The translations under genes and the position numbers were made by a program. The notes beneath the pieces are model-generated. The model searched no databases and was not told the DNA's origin. It saw nothing but the letters and a program-made list of their open reading frames with translations. Positions 24,695 through 33,513 of a stretch of 64,000 bases of DNA are shown one piece after another (the stretch's first letter is position 1; the number at the start of each line of letters is the position of its first letter). Source of the DNA: DATHTK01 sp035463295 (GTDB lineage Bacteria; Actinomycetota; Rubrobacteria; Rubrobacterales; Rubrobacteraceae); the NCBI GenBank assembly GCA_035463295.1, contig DATHTK010000099.1, positions 1 to 64,000 on the forward strand. Direction: 5' to 3'.

Positions 24695-25831
24695 ATGAGA
24701 GCTGTTTGCAACACCAACATCTTTGGCGGGAAGCTCGCGTTGGTTTCGCGAGGCGTATCGTCGAGGTCCACGATCCAGTTGCTCGGGGGCATCCTGCTGG
24801 AGGCGAGGGACGGCGCGGTGAGGTTATCGGCGACGGACATGGAGATCTCGATCCAGACCGTCTCGCCGGCGGAGGTCGAGGAGGAGGGGCGGGTGGTGAT
24901 ACCGGCCCGCATCTTCAACGACATAGTACGGTCGCTGCCGGAGGGGATGTTTTCGCTGGAGCACGACGCGTCTGGGGGGATGGTCAGGCTGGCGGCGGGG
25001 GAGAACGAGTACAGCATCCGGGCGTATGCGGCCGACGACTTCCCGCAGCTTCCAGGCTTCGCTGCCGAGGAGGCCTTCAAGATAAACGGAGACGTGCTCG
25101 TGGAGACTGTGGAGAAGGTGTCGCGGTCGTACTCGCGGGACGAGACCCGGCCGGTGTTGACGGGGATCCTCATCAGCTTCGAGGAGAACCGGGTACGGAT
25201 GGTGACGACCGACTCGTATCGTCTCAGCATCAAGGAGACCGAGCTGGCGACGACGTTCGAAGGGTCGAGGGAGGCCATTATCCCGGCGCGGGCGATGCAG
25301 GAGGTCTCCCGGATCTTCTCCGGATCGGAAGAGGAAGAGGTCGAGGTGGCGCTCTCTGAGAACCAGGCTCTGTTCAGGATCGGGGACGTACTCTTTGGCA
25401 CGCGGCTCATAGAGGGGAACTTCCCGGAGTACCGGCGGCTCTTGCCGACGAGCTTCGAGCGTGAGATCTCGGTGAACCGGGAGGAGTTGATCGGCACCCT
25501 CCGTCGCGTGAACCTCTTCGCCCAGCGCCAGACGCCGCCGGTCCCGGTGAGCCTCTCGTTCTCCGAGGGCTCAGTCGAGGTCCTGGTACGGAACGGCGAG
25601 ATAGGGGAGGCGCACGAGAGGTTGCAGGCGACGAGCGAGGACGAGTTCCTCGTCTCCTTCAACCCGAGCTACCTCCTCGACGGCGTTTCGGCCGTGGATA
25701 CGGAGAAGGTGGTCTTCAAGCTAAACGAGGCGCTCAAGCCCGGTCTCATAGTGCCCGGGGACGACGAGGAGAACGGGGAGTCGGATTTTCTGTACCTGAT
25801 CATGCCGATGCGCGACCCGTCCAGGAGCTAG
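24695..25831 (+). CDS. dnaN: DNA polymerase III sliding clamp (beta subunit)
   Basis: 378 residues in three repeated clamp domains. Typical segments are LLGGILLEARDGAVRLSATDMEISI, RSYSRDETRPVLTGILI (start of domain 2), EGNFPEYRRLLP and the C-terminal YLIMPMR. It tethers polymerase to DNA. The ATG is immediately after the origin's AT-rich element with GGGAGAAGGGAGG as ribosome site. It is followed by the S4 protein and recF in a tight run. Confidence 0.96.
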   Translation: MRAVCNTNIFGGKLALVSRGVSSRSTIQLLGGILLEARDGAVRLSATDMEISIQTVSPAEVEEEGRVVIPARIFNDIVRSLPEGMFSLEHDASGGMVRLAAGENEYSIRAYAADDFPQLPGFAAEEAFKINGDVLVETVEKVSRSYSRDETRPVLTGILISFEENRVRMVTTDSYRLSIKETELATTFEGSREAIIPARAMQEVSRIFSGSEEEEVEVALSENQALFRIGDVLFGTRLIEGNFPEYRRLLPTSFEREISVNREELIGTLRRVNLFAQRQTPPVPVSLSFSEGSVEVLVRNGEIGEAHERLQATSEDEFLVSFNPSYLLDGVSAVDTEKVVFKLNEALKPGLIVPGDDEENGESDFLYLIMPMRDPSRS

Positions 25832-25842
25832 CCGCAAGAACG

Positions 25843-26037
25843 GTGCAGCTCCCCCCCGGCATAACGCTCGGCCAGGCGCTCAAGGCCGCGAGCCTCGTCG
25901 GGAGCGGCGGAGAGGCGAAGGTCGTGATCCAGAGCGGTGAGGTGCTGGTGAACGGCGAGGTCGAGACGCGCCGCGGACGCCGGCTCGAGGAGGGGGATGT
26001 GGTGGAGGTCGGTGACGAGTGGTTGGAGGTGGGTTGA
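25843..26037 (+). CDS. S4-domain RNA-binding protein (YaaA/RlbA-like)
   Basis: A 64-residue S4 domain: TLGQALKAASLVGSGGEAKVVIQSGEVLVNGEVETRRGRRLEEGDVVEV. The small S4 protein between dnaN and recF is a standard origin feature in Gram-positives, thought to bind rRNA in ribosome assembly. The start is GTG 25843, 11 bases after dnaN. Its C-terminus overlaps the recF start by 19 bases. Confidence 0.9.
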   Translation: MQLPPGITLGQALKAASLVGSGGEAKVVIQSGEVLVNGEVETRRGRRLEEGDVVEVGDEWLEVG

Positions 26038-27170
26038 CCGCCTACCTGCGCGCCCTGAGGCTCGTGAACTTCCGGAGCTACGCCGACGACACGGTACTTC
26101 TCACCCCGGGGTTGAACGTCGTCGTCGGGGAGAACGCCCAGGGAAAGACGAACCTGCTCGAGGCGATCTCCTTTGCAATCACAGGCTCCTCGCCGCGCAC
26201 CCCGAAGGAGCACGAGGTGGTCCGCTGGGAGGCGGACTTCGCCCGCACCGAGGCGAGGATCTCCCTCGACGACCTCGCTGGCGACCCGGCCCGCGAGCGC
26301 CGGGTCGCGGTCGGGTACGCTCCCGGACAGAAGAAACGATTGACGGTGGATGGCGCCCCCGCGCCCTCGCTCGCGAACTACGCCGCCGGCGGCGCGGGCG
26401 TCCGGATCGTCCACTTCTTCCCGGACGACATCCGGATCGTCAAGGGGGCACCCTCGGACCGCAGGGAGTACCTCGACGGCCTGCTCTCCTCGCTGCGGCC
26501 CTCCTACGCCCGGGCCGTGGCCGATTATGCCAAGGCCGTCCAGCAGCGCAACCAGCTCTTGCGTCGCATCCGGGATGGGTTCTCCTCCGAGAAGACCCTC
26601 GCCACGTGGGATCGCAAGGTCGTCGACCTCGGCACGACCGTCCTCGAGGGGCGCGCGGCGGCGATCGGGCCCCTTGGCGAGTACTTCGAAGCCTCTCTAA
26701 GGGCCCTGTACGGCTCCGAGAAGGCCGCGATCCGCTATTCCTATAGCGCGACACCCGAAGCGTACGCCGAGGCGCTCAGAGAGGCTCACAGGGCCGACGT
26801 CGAGCGCGGCACCACCTCCGTCGGGCCGCACCGGGACGACTTCGAGGTCCTACTCGGGGGTGCGAGCCTGATCACCTACGGATCCCAGGGCCAGCAGCGG
26901 CTCGCGACCCTCGCCCTCAAGTTCGCCGCGAGGGACCACGTGAGGGGGGCGACGGGGGAGGATCCGATCCTGCTCTTCGACGACGTCATGAGCGAGCTCG
27001 ACGAGCGCCGCCGCGAGTACCTGGCGGAGTATTTCCTCGAGAGCACCCAGGCCGTCATAACGACCACGAACCTCGATTACTTCGGGCCGGATATCCTCGA
27101 GCGAGCCCACGTCGTGCGCATATCTGGTGGTACGATCTCGAAGACTACAAGCAGTGGTGTTAGATACTAA
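26019..27170 (+). CDS. recF: DNA replication/repair protein RecF
   Basis: A 383-residue SMC-like ATPase. Walker A GENAQGKTN is near residue 37, the signature motif is SQGQQRLATLALK, and Walker B is LLFDDVMSELDERRR. It helps RecA load at gaps and restarts forks. GTG 26019 has GGAGGT nine bases upstream; TTG 26034, overlapping the S4 stop as TTGA, has a ribosome site only three bases away, so GTG is preferred. No DUF721 (DciA-like) gene follows, unlike many actinobacteria. Confidence 0.95.
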   Translation: MVGGGLTAYLRALRLVNFRSYADDTVLLTPGLNVVVGENAQGKTNLLEAISFAITGSSPRTPKEHEVVRWEADFARTEARISLDDLAGDPARERRVAVGYAPGQKKRLTVDGAPAPSLANYAAGGAGVRIVHFFPDDIRIVKGAPSDRREYLDGLLSSLRPSYARAVADYAKAVQQRNQLLRRIRDGFSSEKTLATWDRKVVDLGTTVLEGRAAAIGPLGEYFEASLRALYGSEKAAIRYSYSATPEAYAEALREAHRADVERGTTSVGPHRDDFEVLLGGASLITYGSQGQQRLATLALKFAARDHVRGATGEDPILLFDDVMSELDERRREYLAEYFLESTQAVITTTNLDYFGPDILERAHVVRISGGTISKTTSSGVRY

Positions 27171-27187
27171 AATTGCAGACGAAAAAC

Positions 27188-27201
27188 GGCTTATATAAGC
27201 C
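27188..27201. promoter_or_regulatory. Perfect 14-bp palindrome upstream of gyrB
   Basis: GGCTTATATAAGCC is a perfect inverted repeat with an AT core, 20 bases upstream of the -35 box of the proposed gyrB promoter. It could be an operator or the terminator stem of recF; no T-run follows, which favours a binding site. Confidence 0.4.
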
Positions 27202-27221
27202 CCAAACGACGAGAAGACCGT

Positions 27222-27249
27222 TTGGAACGCGCCCGAGTTGTGTTACAAT
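27222..27249 (+). promoter_or_regulatory. Probable gyrBA promoter
   Basis: TTGGAA (27222-27227) and TACAAT (27244-27249) with a 16-base spacer, about 73 bases upstream of the gyrB TTG start. Good match to a housekeeping sigma consensus in an otherwise GC-rich region. Confidence 0.6.
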
Positions 27250-27321
27250 CTTCGGGTGCAAGATCGCGCCAATAAGAACGGTTTGTCACTTCTGACGGAT
27301 AAGAGATGAGGAGGGTCCTCT

Positions 27322-29262
27322 TTGGGGACTAGAGCGGCGACCAAGCGTACCAAGAGCACCTACGATGCAACTTCCATCCAGGTCCTGGAGGGCCTGGAGG
27401 CCGTCAAGCGGCGGCCGGGGATGTACATCGGCTCGACGGGGCCGCGGGGGCTGCACCACCTCGTCTGGGAGATCGTGGACAACTCCATCGACGAGGCCCT
27501 GGCGGGGTACTGCTCCGAGATCCTGGTGACCATTCACGGGGACAACTCCGTCACCGTCACCGACGACGGGCGGGGGTTGCCGGTCGGTAAGATGGAGAAG
27601 TACGGCAAGAGCGCCGCAGAGGTCATCATGACGACGCTGCACGCTGGTGGGAAGTTCGACGGGCAGGGCTACAAGGTCTCCGGCGGTCTCCACGGCGTCG
27701 GCGCCTCGGTCGTGAATGCGCTATCGGAGTGGCTAGAGGTCGAGATCCGGCGCGAGGGACACGTGTGGACCCAGCGCTACGAGCGAGGTTTCCCGAAGGG
27801 GGACCTCGGCAAGACCCGCAAGCTCAGGAAGGGCGAGGGGACGGGGACCACGATCCGCTTCAAGCCCGACCCGGCGGTCTTCACGGAGACCACCGAGCTC
27901 TCCTTCGACACCGTGAGCCGCCGCTTCCGCGAGTCGGCGTTTCTCAACAAGGGGCTCAAGATCTCGCTCTCCGACGAGCGCGAGGAGGACCGGCACGTCA
28001 CCTACCGGTACGACGGCGGCATCCGGGACTTCGTGGCGCACATAAACGAGGCGAAAGATCCGGTCCACAGGACCGTCTTCTACTTCGAGCGCGAGGATGA
28101 GGGGGTGGGGGACGTCGAGGTCGCGATGCAGTGGAACAGCGGTTTCCAGGACTCCGTCTTCACCTTCGCCAACAACATCAACACCCATGAAGGCGGGGCT
28201 CACCTCTCCGGCTTCCGGGCGGCGCTCTCGCGCACTATCAACACCTACGCCCGGCAGAAGGGCCTTCTCAAGGAGAAAGAGGAGAACCTCACCGGCGACG
28301 ACATCCGCGAAGGTCTGGCGGCGGTCATCTCCGTAAAGCTCCGGGAGCCGCAGTTCGAGGGCCAGACCAAGACCAAGCTCGGGAACACCGAGGTCAAGGG
28401 CCTCGTGGAGAGCACCACGAACCGCTTTCTCGCCGAGTTCCTCGAGGAGAAGCCCGGCGAGGCGAAGGCGATCATAAACAAGGCGCTGCAGGCCGCGCGG
28501 GCCAGGCAAGCTGCCCGCAAGGTGCGCGACACCATCCGCAAGGGCTACCTGGAGAGCTCGACGCTGCCGGGCAAGCTGGCGGATTGCTCGTCCAAGGATC
28601 CGGCGCGCAGCGAGCTCTACATCGTCGAGGGCGATTCCGCGGGTGGTTCGGCCAAGCAGGGGAGGGACCGGAACTTCCAGGCCATACTGCCTTTGCGCGG
28701 CAAGATCCTCAACGTCGAGAAAGCAAACATGAACAAGGTCCTCTCGAACGCCGAGATCCAGGCCATGATCAGCGCCATAGGGGCCGGTGTGGGGGAGAGC
28801 TTCGACGTCGGGGAGGCCCGTTACAACAAGATCGTGATCATGACCGACGCCGACGTGGACGGTAGCCACATAAGGACGCTGGTGTTGACGTTCCTCTTCC
28901 GGAACATGCCGGAGCTGATCGAGGCCGGCTACGTCTACATCGCCCAACCGCCGCTCTACAAGATCACGCACCAGAGGCGCGACTACTACGTCTACAACGA
29001 CCGCGAGCTGCAGGAGACCCTGAGCCGGCTGAACGCCAACGGAAGCGCGAACATCTCGCGCTTCAAGGGCCTCGGCGAGATGAACCCTCAGCAGTTGTGG
29101 GAGACGACTATGGACCCGCAGTACCGGACGCTCCTGCAGGTCACGGTGGACTCGGCGGCGGTCGCCGACGAGCTCTTCACGGCGCTCATGGGCGACAAGG
29201 TCGAGCCGCGCAAGGCCTTTATCGAGGAGAACGCCAGAGAGGTGAAGAACCTGGATGCTTGA
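27322..29262 (+). CDS. gyrB: DNA gyrase subunit B
   Basis: A 646-residue GyrB: GHKL ATPase with EIVDNSIDEA and DDGRGLPV, the transducer domain with HEGGAHLSGFR, and TOPRIM with IVEGDSAGGSAKQGRDR and DADVDGSHIRTL. The C-terminal RFKGLGEMNPQQLWETTM is standard. It provides ATP-driven negative supercoiling with GyrA. TTG start after AGGAGGG. The stop overlaps the gyrA start by eight bases. Length is normal. Confidence 0.97.
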   Translation: MGTRAATKRTKSTYDATSIQVLEGLEAVKRRPGMYIGSTGPRGLHHLVWEIVDNSIDEALAGYCSEILVTIHGDNSVTVTDDGRGLPVGKMEKYGKSAAEVIMTTLHAGGKFDGQGYKVSGGLHGVGASVVNALSEWLEVEIRREGHVWTQRYERGFPKGDLGKTRKLRKGEGTGTTIRFKPDPAVFTETTELSFDTVSRRFRESAFLNKGLKISLSDEREEDRHVTYRYDGGIRDFVAHINEAKDPVHRTVFYFEREDEGVGDVEVAMQWNSGFQDSVFTFANNINTHEGGAHLSGFRAALSRTINTYARQKGLLKEKEENLTGDDIREGLAAVISVKLREPQFEGQTKTKLGNTEVKGLVESTTNRFLAEFLEEKPGEAKAIINKALQAARARQAARKVRDTIRKGYLESSTLPGKLADCSSKDPARSELYIVEGDSAGGSAKQGRDRNFQAILPLRGKILNVEKANMNKVLSNAEIQAMISAIGAGVGESFDVGEARYNKIVIMTDADVDGSHIRTLVLTFLFRNMPELIEAGYVYIAQPPLYKITHQRRDYYVYNDRELQETLSRLNANGSANISRFKGLGEMNPQQLWETTMDPQYRTLLQVTVDSAAVADELFTALMGDKVEPRKAFIEENAREVKNLDA

Positions 29263-31819
29263 CACTTTCTCGGGGAACATAAAGCCCCACTCCATAGAAG
29301 AGGAGATAAAGGACTCCTTTCTCTCCTACGCGATGAGCGTGATCGTCTCGCGCGCCCTGCCGGACGTGCGCGACGGTCTGAAGCCCGTGCATCGGCGCGT
29401 CCTCTACGCGATGCACGACGTGGGTTTGCAGCCGAACCGTCCGTACCGCAAGAGCGCGACGGTCGTCGGCGAGGTCATCGGTAAGTACCACCCGCACGGC
29501 GACTCGGCGGTCTACGACACGCTCGTCAGGCTCGCGCAGGGATTCTCGATGCGCCACCCGCTCGTCGACGGGCAGGGCAACTTCGGGAGCGTCGACGGCG
29601 ACCCTGCGGCGGCGATGCGCTACACGGAAGCACGCCTGACGCGGATGGCGACCGAGATGCTCCGGGACATAAGTTCGGATACCGTAGACTTCAATCCCAA
29701 CTTCGACGAGAGCCAGCGCGAGCCGGCCGTATTGCCGGCGCGCTTCCCGAACCTGCTCGTCAATGGGTCCGACGGCATCGCGGTCGGGATGGCGACCAAG
29801 ATCCCGCCCCACAACCTCGGCGAGGTCATCGACGCCACCGCGGCGCTTATAGAAGACCCGGAGATGAAGGACGAGAAGCTTCTAGAGTACATCGAGGGGC
29901 CGGACTTCCCGACGGGTGGCATGATCGTGGGACGCAGCGGGATCCGCGACGCCATCCTCACCGGACGCGGCTCGGTGCGGGTGCAGGCCAAGGCGCACAC
30001 CGAGCAGATAAAAGGGAACCGGACCCAGATCGTGGTCACCGAGATCCCCTACCAGGTCAACAAGAGCTACTTGCTCCAGAAGATCGCCGATCTAGTCAAG
30101 GAGCGCAAGCTCACCGACATCTCTGACCTGCGCGACGAGTCCGACCGCAACGGCATGCGCATCGTCATCGAGCTCAAGAGAGAAGCGGTGCCGAAGGTCG
30201 TGCTGAACAACCTCTACAAGCACACCCAGATGCAGCAGAGTTTCGGCGTGAACCTCGTCGCCCTGGTCGACGGCGTTCCGAAGACGCTCTCCTACAAGCA
30301 GGTCCTCAGACACTACATCGCCCACCAGTTCGAGGTCGTGACGCGCCGGACGCGCTACGAACTCCAGAGGGCGAAGGCCCGGGCGCACATCCTCGAGGGG
30401 CTCATGATCGCCCTCGGCAACCTCGACGAGGTCGTGGCGATCATCCGCAAGTCGCGCAGCGTCGAGACGGCGCGCAACAACCTGATGAAGACCTTCAAGC
30501 TCTCCGAGCGCCAGGCGCAGGCGATCCTGGACCTCAGGCTGCAGCGATTGACCGCGCTCGAGCGACGCAAGGTCGAGCAGGAGCACAAGGACCTCGTCGA
30601 GAAGATCGAGTACCTGGAGGGCATCCTGGCCGACGACCGGAAGGTCTACGCGATCATCAAGGAGGAGCTGCTCGAGGTCAAGGCCGCATACGCCGACGAG
30701 CGCCGGACCCAGATAGCGCTCCAGGAGGGCGTGGACTTCGAGATAGAGGATCTCATCGCCGAGGAGGAGATGGTGATCTCCATCTCCAACGGCGGCTACC
30801 TGAAGAGCGTCCCGGTCAACACCTTCCGCAAGCAGGGCCGCGGCGGGGTTGGCGTCGCCGGTATGGACCTCAAGGAGGGCGACTACATCGAGCACCTCTT
30901 TATCACGACGACGCACCACTACATGCTCTTCTTCACCAACAAGGGCAAGGTCTACCGCCTCAAGGTCCACCAGCTCCCGCGCATGAGCAGGACGGCGAAG
31001 GGCCGCCACGTGGCGAACCTCCTCCCGCTCGCGCAGGACGAGACGATAGCCGCCGTGATTCAGACCAAAGAGTTCGGTGAAGCGCAGTACCTGCTCTTCG
31101 CGACGCGCAAGGGTATCGTGAAGAAGACGGCCTTCAAGGAGTACAACACGCCGCTCAAGAACGAGGGGATCATCGCGATCAACCTCGCCGACGGCGACGA
31201 GCTCATAGACGTCCGCCACGCCTCCGACGGCGAGGAGGTCGTGATGGTGACCCGCAGCGGCATGGGCATCCGCTTCCCCCAGAGCGACGCGCGCCCCATG
31301 GGCCGGGCGACCGCCGGGGTCAAGGGGATTACGCTGAAAGAGGACGACGACGTCCTCTCGATGGACGTGGTCTCCGGCGGCGGCACGACGGCCGACCTGT
31401 TCATGATCACGGAGAGGGGCTTCGGAAAACGCACCGCGCTCTCGGAGTTTCGATCTCAGGGCCGCGGCGGCCGGGGCGTTATAGCCATGAAGACCAACGG
31501 CGAGCGCGGCAACCTGGCTGGGGTGCGCGTCGTGAGGCCCGACCTGCACGAGCTGGTCATAGTCTCGAACGTCGGGACCACGATTCGGATAGACGCCGAA
31601 TCGGTCTCCCGCCAGGGTCGCGCCGCTCAGGGAGTGAAGGTGATGAACCTGCGAGCGGGCGACTCGGTGAGCGCGCTGGCGAAGGTCGTCTCATCCCGGG
31701 CGACCGACGCCGAGGGAGCTACGGACGAACTGGCGCTGGACGACCTGGTGAACGAGTCGGACGGCGCCGACAACGTCTCCCCGAACGGATCTTCGAACGG
31801 CGAGGTCAGGCATGGATAA
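29255..31819 (+). CDS. gyrA: DNA gyrase subunit A
   Basis: An 854-residue GyrA. The breakage-reunion domain carries the quinolone-region HPHGDSAVYDTLVRLAQ with the catalytic Tyr in AAAMRYTEARL, and the C-terminal beta-pinwheel has a GyrA-box-like QGRGGVG plus repeated blades. The Ser at the drug-resistance position is a Ser (GDSAVYD), the sensitive type. The last 60 residues are acidic and low complexity. It overlaps gyrB upstream and the next gene by eight bases. Confidence 0.97.
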   Translation: MLDTFSGNIKPHSIEEEIKDSFLSYAMSVIVSRALPDVRDGLKPVHRRVLYAMHDVGLQPNRPYRKSATVVGEVIGKYHPHGDSAVYDTLVRLAQGFSMRHPLVDGQGNFGSVDGDPAAAMRYTEARLTRMATEMLRDISSDTVDFNPNFDESQREPAVLPARFPNLLVNGSDGIAVGMATKIPPHNLGEVIDATAALIEDPEMKDEKLLEYIEGPDFPTGGMIVGRSGIRDAILTGRGSVRVQAKAHTEQIKGNRTQIVVTEIPYQVNKSYLLQKIADLVKERKLTDISDLRDESDRNGMRIVIELKREAVPKVVLNNLYKHTQMQQSFGVNLVALVDGVPKTLSYKQVLRHYIAHQFEVVTRRTRYELQRAKARAHILEGLMIALGNLDEVVAIIRKSRSVETARNNLMKTFKLSERQAQAILDLRLQRLTALERRKVEQEHKDLVEKIEYLEGILADDRKVYAIIKEELLEVKAAYADERRTQIALQEGVDFEIEDLIAEEEMVISISNGGYLKSVPVNTFRKQGRGGVGVAGMDLKEGDYIEHLFITTTHHYMLFFTNKGKVYRLKVHQLPRMSRTAKGRHVANLLPLAQDETIAAVIQTKEFGEAQYLLFATRKGIVKKTAFKEYNTPLKNEGIIAINLADGDELIDVRHASDGEEVVMVTRSGMGIRFPQSDARPMGRATAGVKGITLKEDDDVLSMDVVSGGGTTADLFMITERGFGKRTALSEFRSQGRGGRGVIAMKTNGERGNLAGVRVVRPDLHELVIVSNVGTTIRIDAESVSRQGRAAQGVKVMNLRAGDSVSALAKVVSSRATDAEGATDELALDDLVNESDGADNVSPNGSSNGEVRHG

Positions 31820-32228
31820 TCGCTGTGAGGGCGTGGTCGAGTGCACGGCGCTCGTCCTCGCGGAGAGCTGCACGGAGGTCGACGACCGGCTCACCCTCTT
31901 CGGGGTTCTCGACGAGCTCCGCCTCCCGGAGAGCGGCGAGTCCTCATTCGTCGTCTATGCCAAGTTCGAGGGCTGCGAACACGCCACCCCGGACAAGGAA
32001 CGGCGGGCCCGCATCCTCATCACCGACGAGGAGGGCGCGGTCCTCATGGAGTCGGCGGAGTACACCGTCTGGCTCGACGGTACGGAGGAACCGGTGACCA
32101 TCGTCGCCGTCTTCGACCTCCCCGAAGACTTCGGGGACGGGGAGAGCGTCCTCTGGGTGGAGGCGGTCTTCGACGACGAGACTCTCTCCCAGACCGTGGT
32201 CCCGCTCCACGACCGCTACAGTGTGTAA
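31812..32228 (+). CDS. DUF6941-like protein of unknown function
   Basis: 138 residues, co-translated with gyrA (eight-base overlap). It is a beta-rich protein: VECTALVLAESCTEVDDRLTLFGVLDELRLPE, then FVVYAKFEGCE and RILITDEEGAVLMESAEYTVWLDG. This pattern recalls the DUF6941 family of small actinobacterial proteins, with three cysteines in the first half. No enzymatic motif. A hairpin terminator follows at 32245, so it ends the gyrBA transcript. Function unknown. Confidence 0.7.
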   Translation: MDNRCEGVVECTALVLAESCTEVDDRLTLFGVLDELRLPESGESSFVVYAKFEGCEHATPDKERRARILITDEEGAVLMESAEYTVWLDGTEEPVTIVAVFDLPEDFGDGESVLWVEAVFDDETLSQTVVPLHDRYSV

Positions 32229-32239
32229 AGACCGACAGA

Positions 32240-32275
32240 GAGGACCGGGGAACTCCCCGGCCCCTCTTCTTCTAC
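32240..32275 (+). terminator. Terminator of the gyrBA transcript
   Basis: CCGGGG (32245-32250) pairs with CCCCGG (32255-32260) over AACT, extended by GAGG/CCTC, and is followed by the pyrimidine-rich TCTTCTTCTACTT. Lies between the DUF6941-like gene and the NYN gene. Confidence 0.6.
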
Positions 32276-32298
32276 TTACTACGCGAGGAAACCACTAG

Positions 32299-33489
32299 AT
32301 GCCAGATGATCTTGCAATATTCATCGACTGGGAGAACATCTACATCTCCACGGTCAGCGAATACAAGTCCAAACCGAACGTCTCCGCGATACTGGAGAAA
32401 GCCCGCGAGTACGGACGCATAGTCTCCGCCTCGGCCTACGCCGACTGGACGGACGGGGATTTTCGCGACGCGCCGCCCACTCTATACTCGAACGGGATCT
32501 CGCCGCGCTACATCTCGGCGCGCTACTTCCCTGGGGGCAAGTCCCAGAAGCGCCGTACCAACTCGATAGACGTAATGCTCGCCGTCGAGTGCTCGGACTT
32601 CCTCCACACCCACCCGCAGGTCGACACCTACGTGCTCGTGACGGGCGACGGGGACTTTATCCCGCTCGTTAGCCTGCTGCGCAGCCGCGGCAAGACAGTC
32701 GTCGTCCTCGGGGTCTCCGAGGCCACGTCGTACCACCTGATCGAGTCCGCCGACCACTTCATCTCCTACGCCTCACTCCTGGAGGAGGAGCGCGCCGCCC
32801 GCGACCGCGACAAGACGCCGAAGAAGAAGGCCCCCGATCCTTTCAAGGAGCTGGTCCGCGCAGTCGAGGCCCTGAAGAAGGGCAGCAAGACCCGCGTCCT
32901 CGGCCAAGTGAAGCAGCAGATGATCGTGCAGCTCGGCTCTTTCGACGAGCGCGACTCGGGCTTCAAGAAGTTCAAGGACTTCGTCGTCGAGGCCGAGCGC
33001 CAAGGCCTGGTGAACACGGTAGACCAGGACCTCGAGCTCCAGGTCTACCTCCCCGACGAGAAGGTCCCCGAGCTGTCGGAGTCCGACCTCGCCTCCGAAG
33101 AGCCGAAGGTTGACGGAACCCGGCCGCTTGCGGCACAGACGAACGGCGGAGGCTCTGCGGAGGACGACGCGCAGCCTGAGGACGGGCGGGGGCTCGACCT
33201 CCTCGAGGACCTTACGCCCTACGAGTTGAAGACCATCACCAGGAGCGTGGCATCTCTAAGGGAGCCAGCTTCCTACGTCGAGATCTTCAGCTCCATCCGC
33301 GAACTCGACGAGCGGGGCGAGCTCGAGCTCTCGCAGGAGGAAATCGGGGAGGTCATAGGTGCGATGCTGGAGACCGACTACCTGAGCCGGGTCCGCGAGA
33401 AGCCCTACAAGGAAGCGAAAGCCGACATGACGTTCTATGCCCTCAACCGCGACCGCGAGGAGGTTCAGAGCGTCCTGAACGGCGCCTAG
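32299..33489 (+). CDS. NYN-domain ribonuclease-like protein with LOTUS/OST-HTH-like C-terminus
   Basis: A 396-residue protein of the LabA/DUF88 group. The N-terminal NYN (PIN-like) domain has the acidic residues in FIDWENIY (Asp10, Asn13), SIDVMLAVE (Asp91) and VTGDGDFIPLV (Asp117, Asp119), expected for metal-dependent RNA cleavage. Residues about 185-250 (DPFKELVRAVEALKKG to LELQVYLPDE) resemble an OST-HTH/LOTUS RNA-binding domain. After an acidic linker, a second winged-helix-like part (300-390) follows. RBS GAGGAAACC. Likely an RNase or RNA regulator; target unknown. Confidence 0.82.
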   Translation: MPDDLAIFIDWENIYISTVSEYKSKPNVSAILEKAREYGRIVSASAYADWTDGDFRDAPPTLYSNGISPRYISARYFPGGKSQKRRTNSIDVMLAVECSDFLHTHPQVDTYVLVTGDGDFIPLVSLLRSRGKTVVVLGVSEATSYHLIESADHFISYASLLEEERAARDRDKTPKKKAPDPFKELVRAVEALKKGSKTRVLGQVKQQMIVQLGSFDERDSGFKKFKDFVVEAERQGLVNTVDQDLELQVYLPDEKVPELSESDLASEEPKVDGTRPLAAQTNGGGSAEDDAQPEDGRGLDLLEDLTPYELKTITRSVASLREPASYVEIFSSIRELDERGELELSQEEIGEVIGAMLETDYLSRVREKPYKEAKADMTFYALNRDREEVQSVLNGA

Positions 33490-33513
33490 CGGTCGCAACG
33501 AGGGAAGGTCGAG

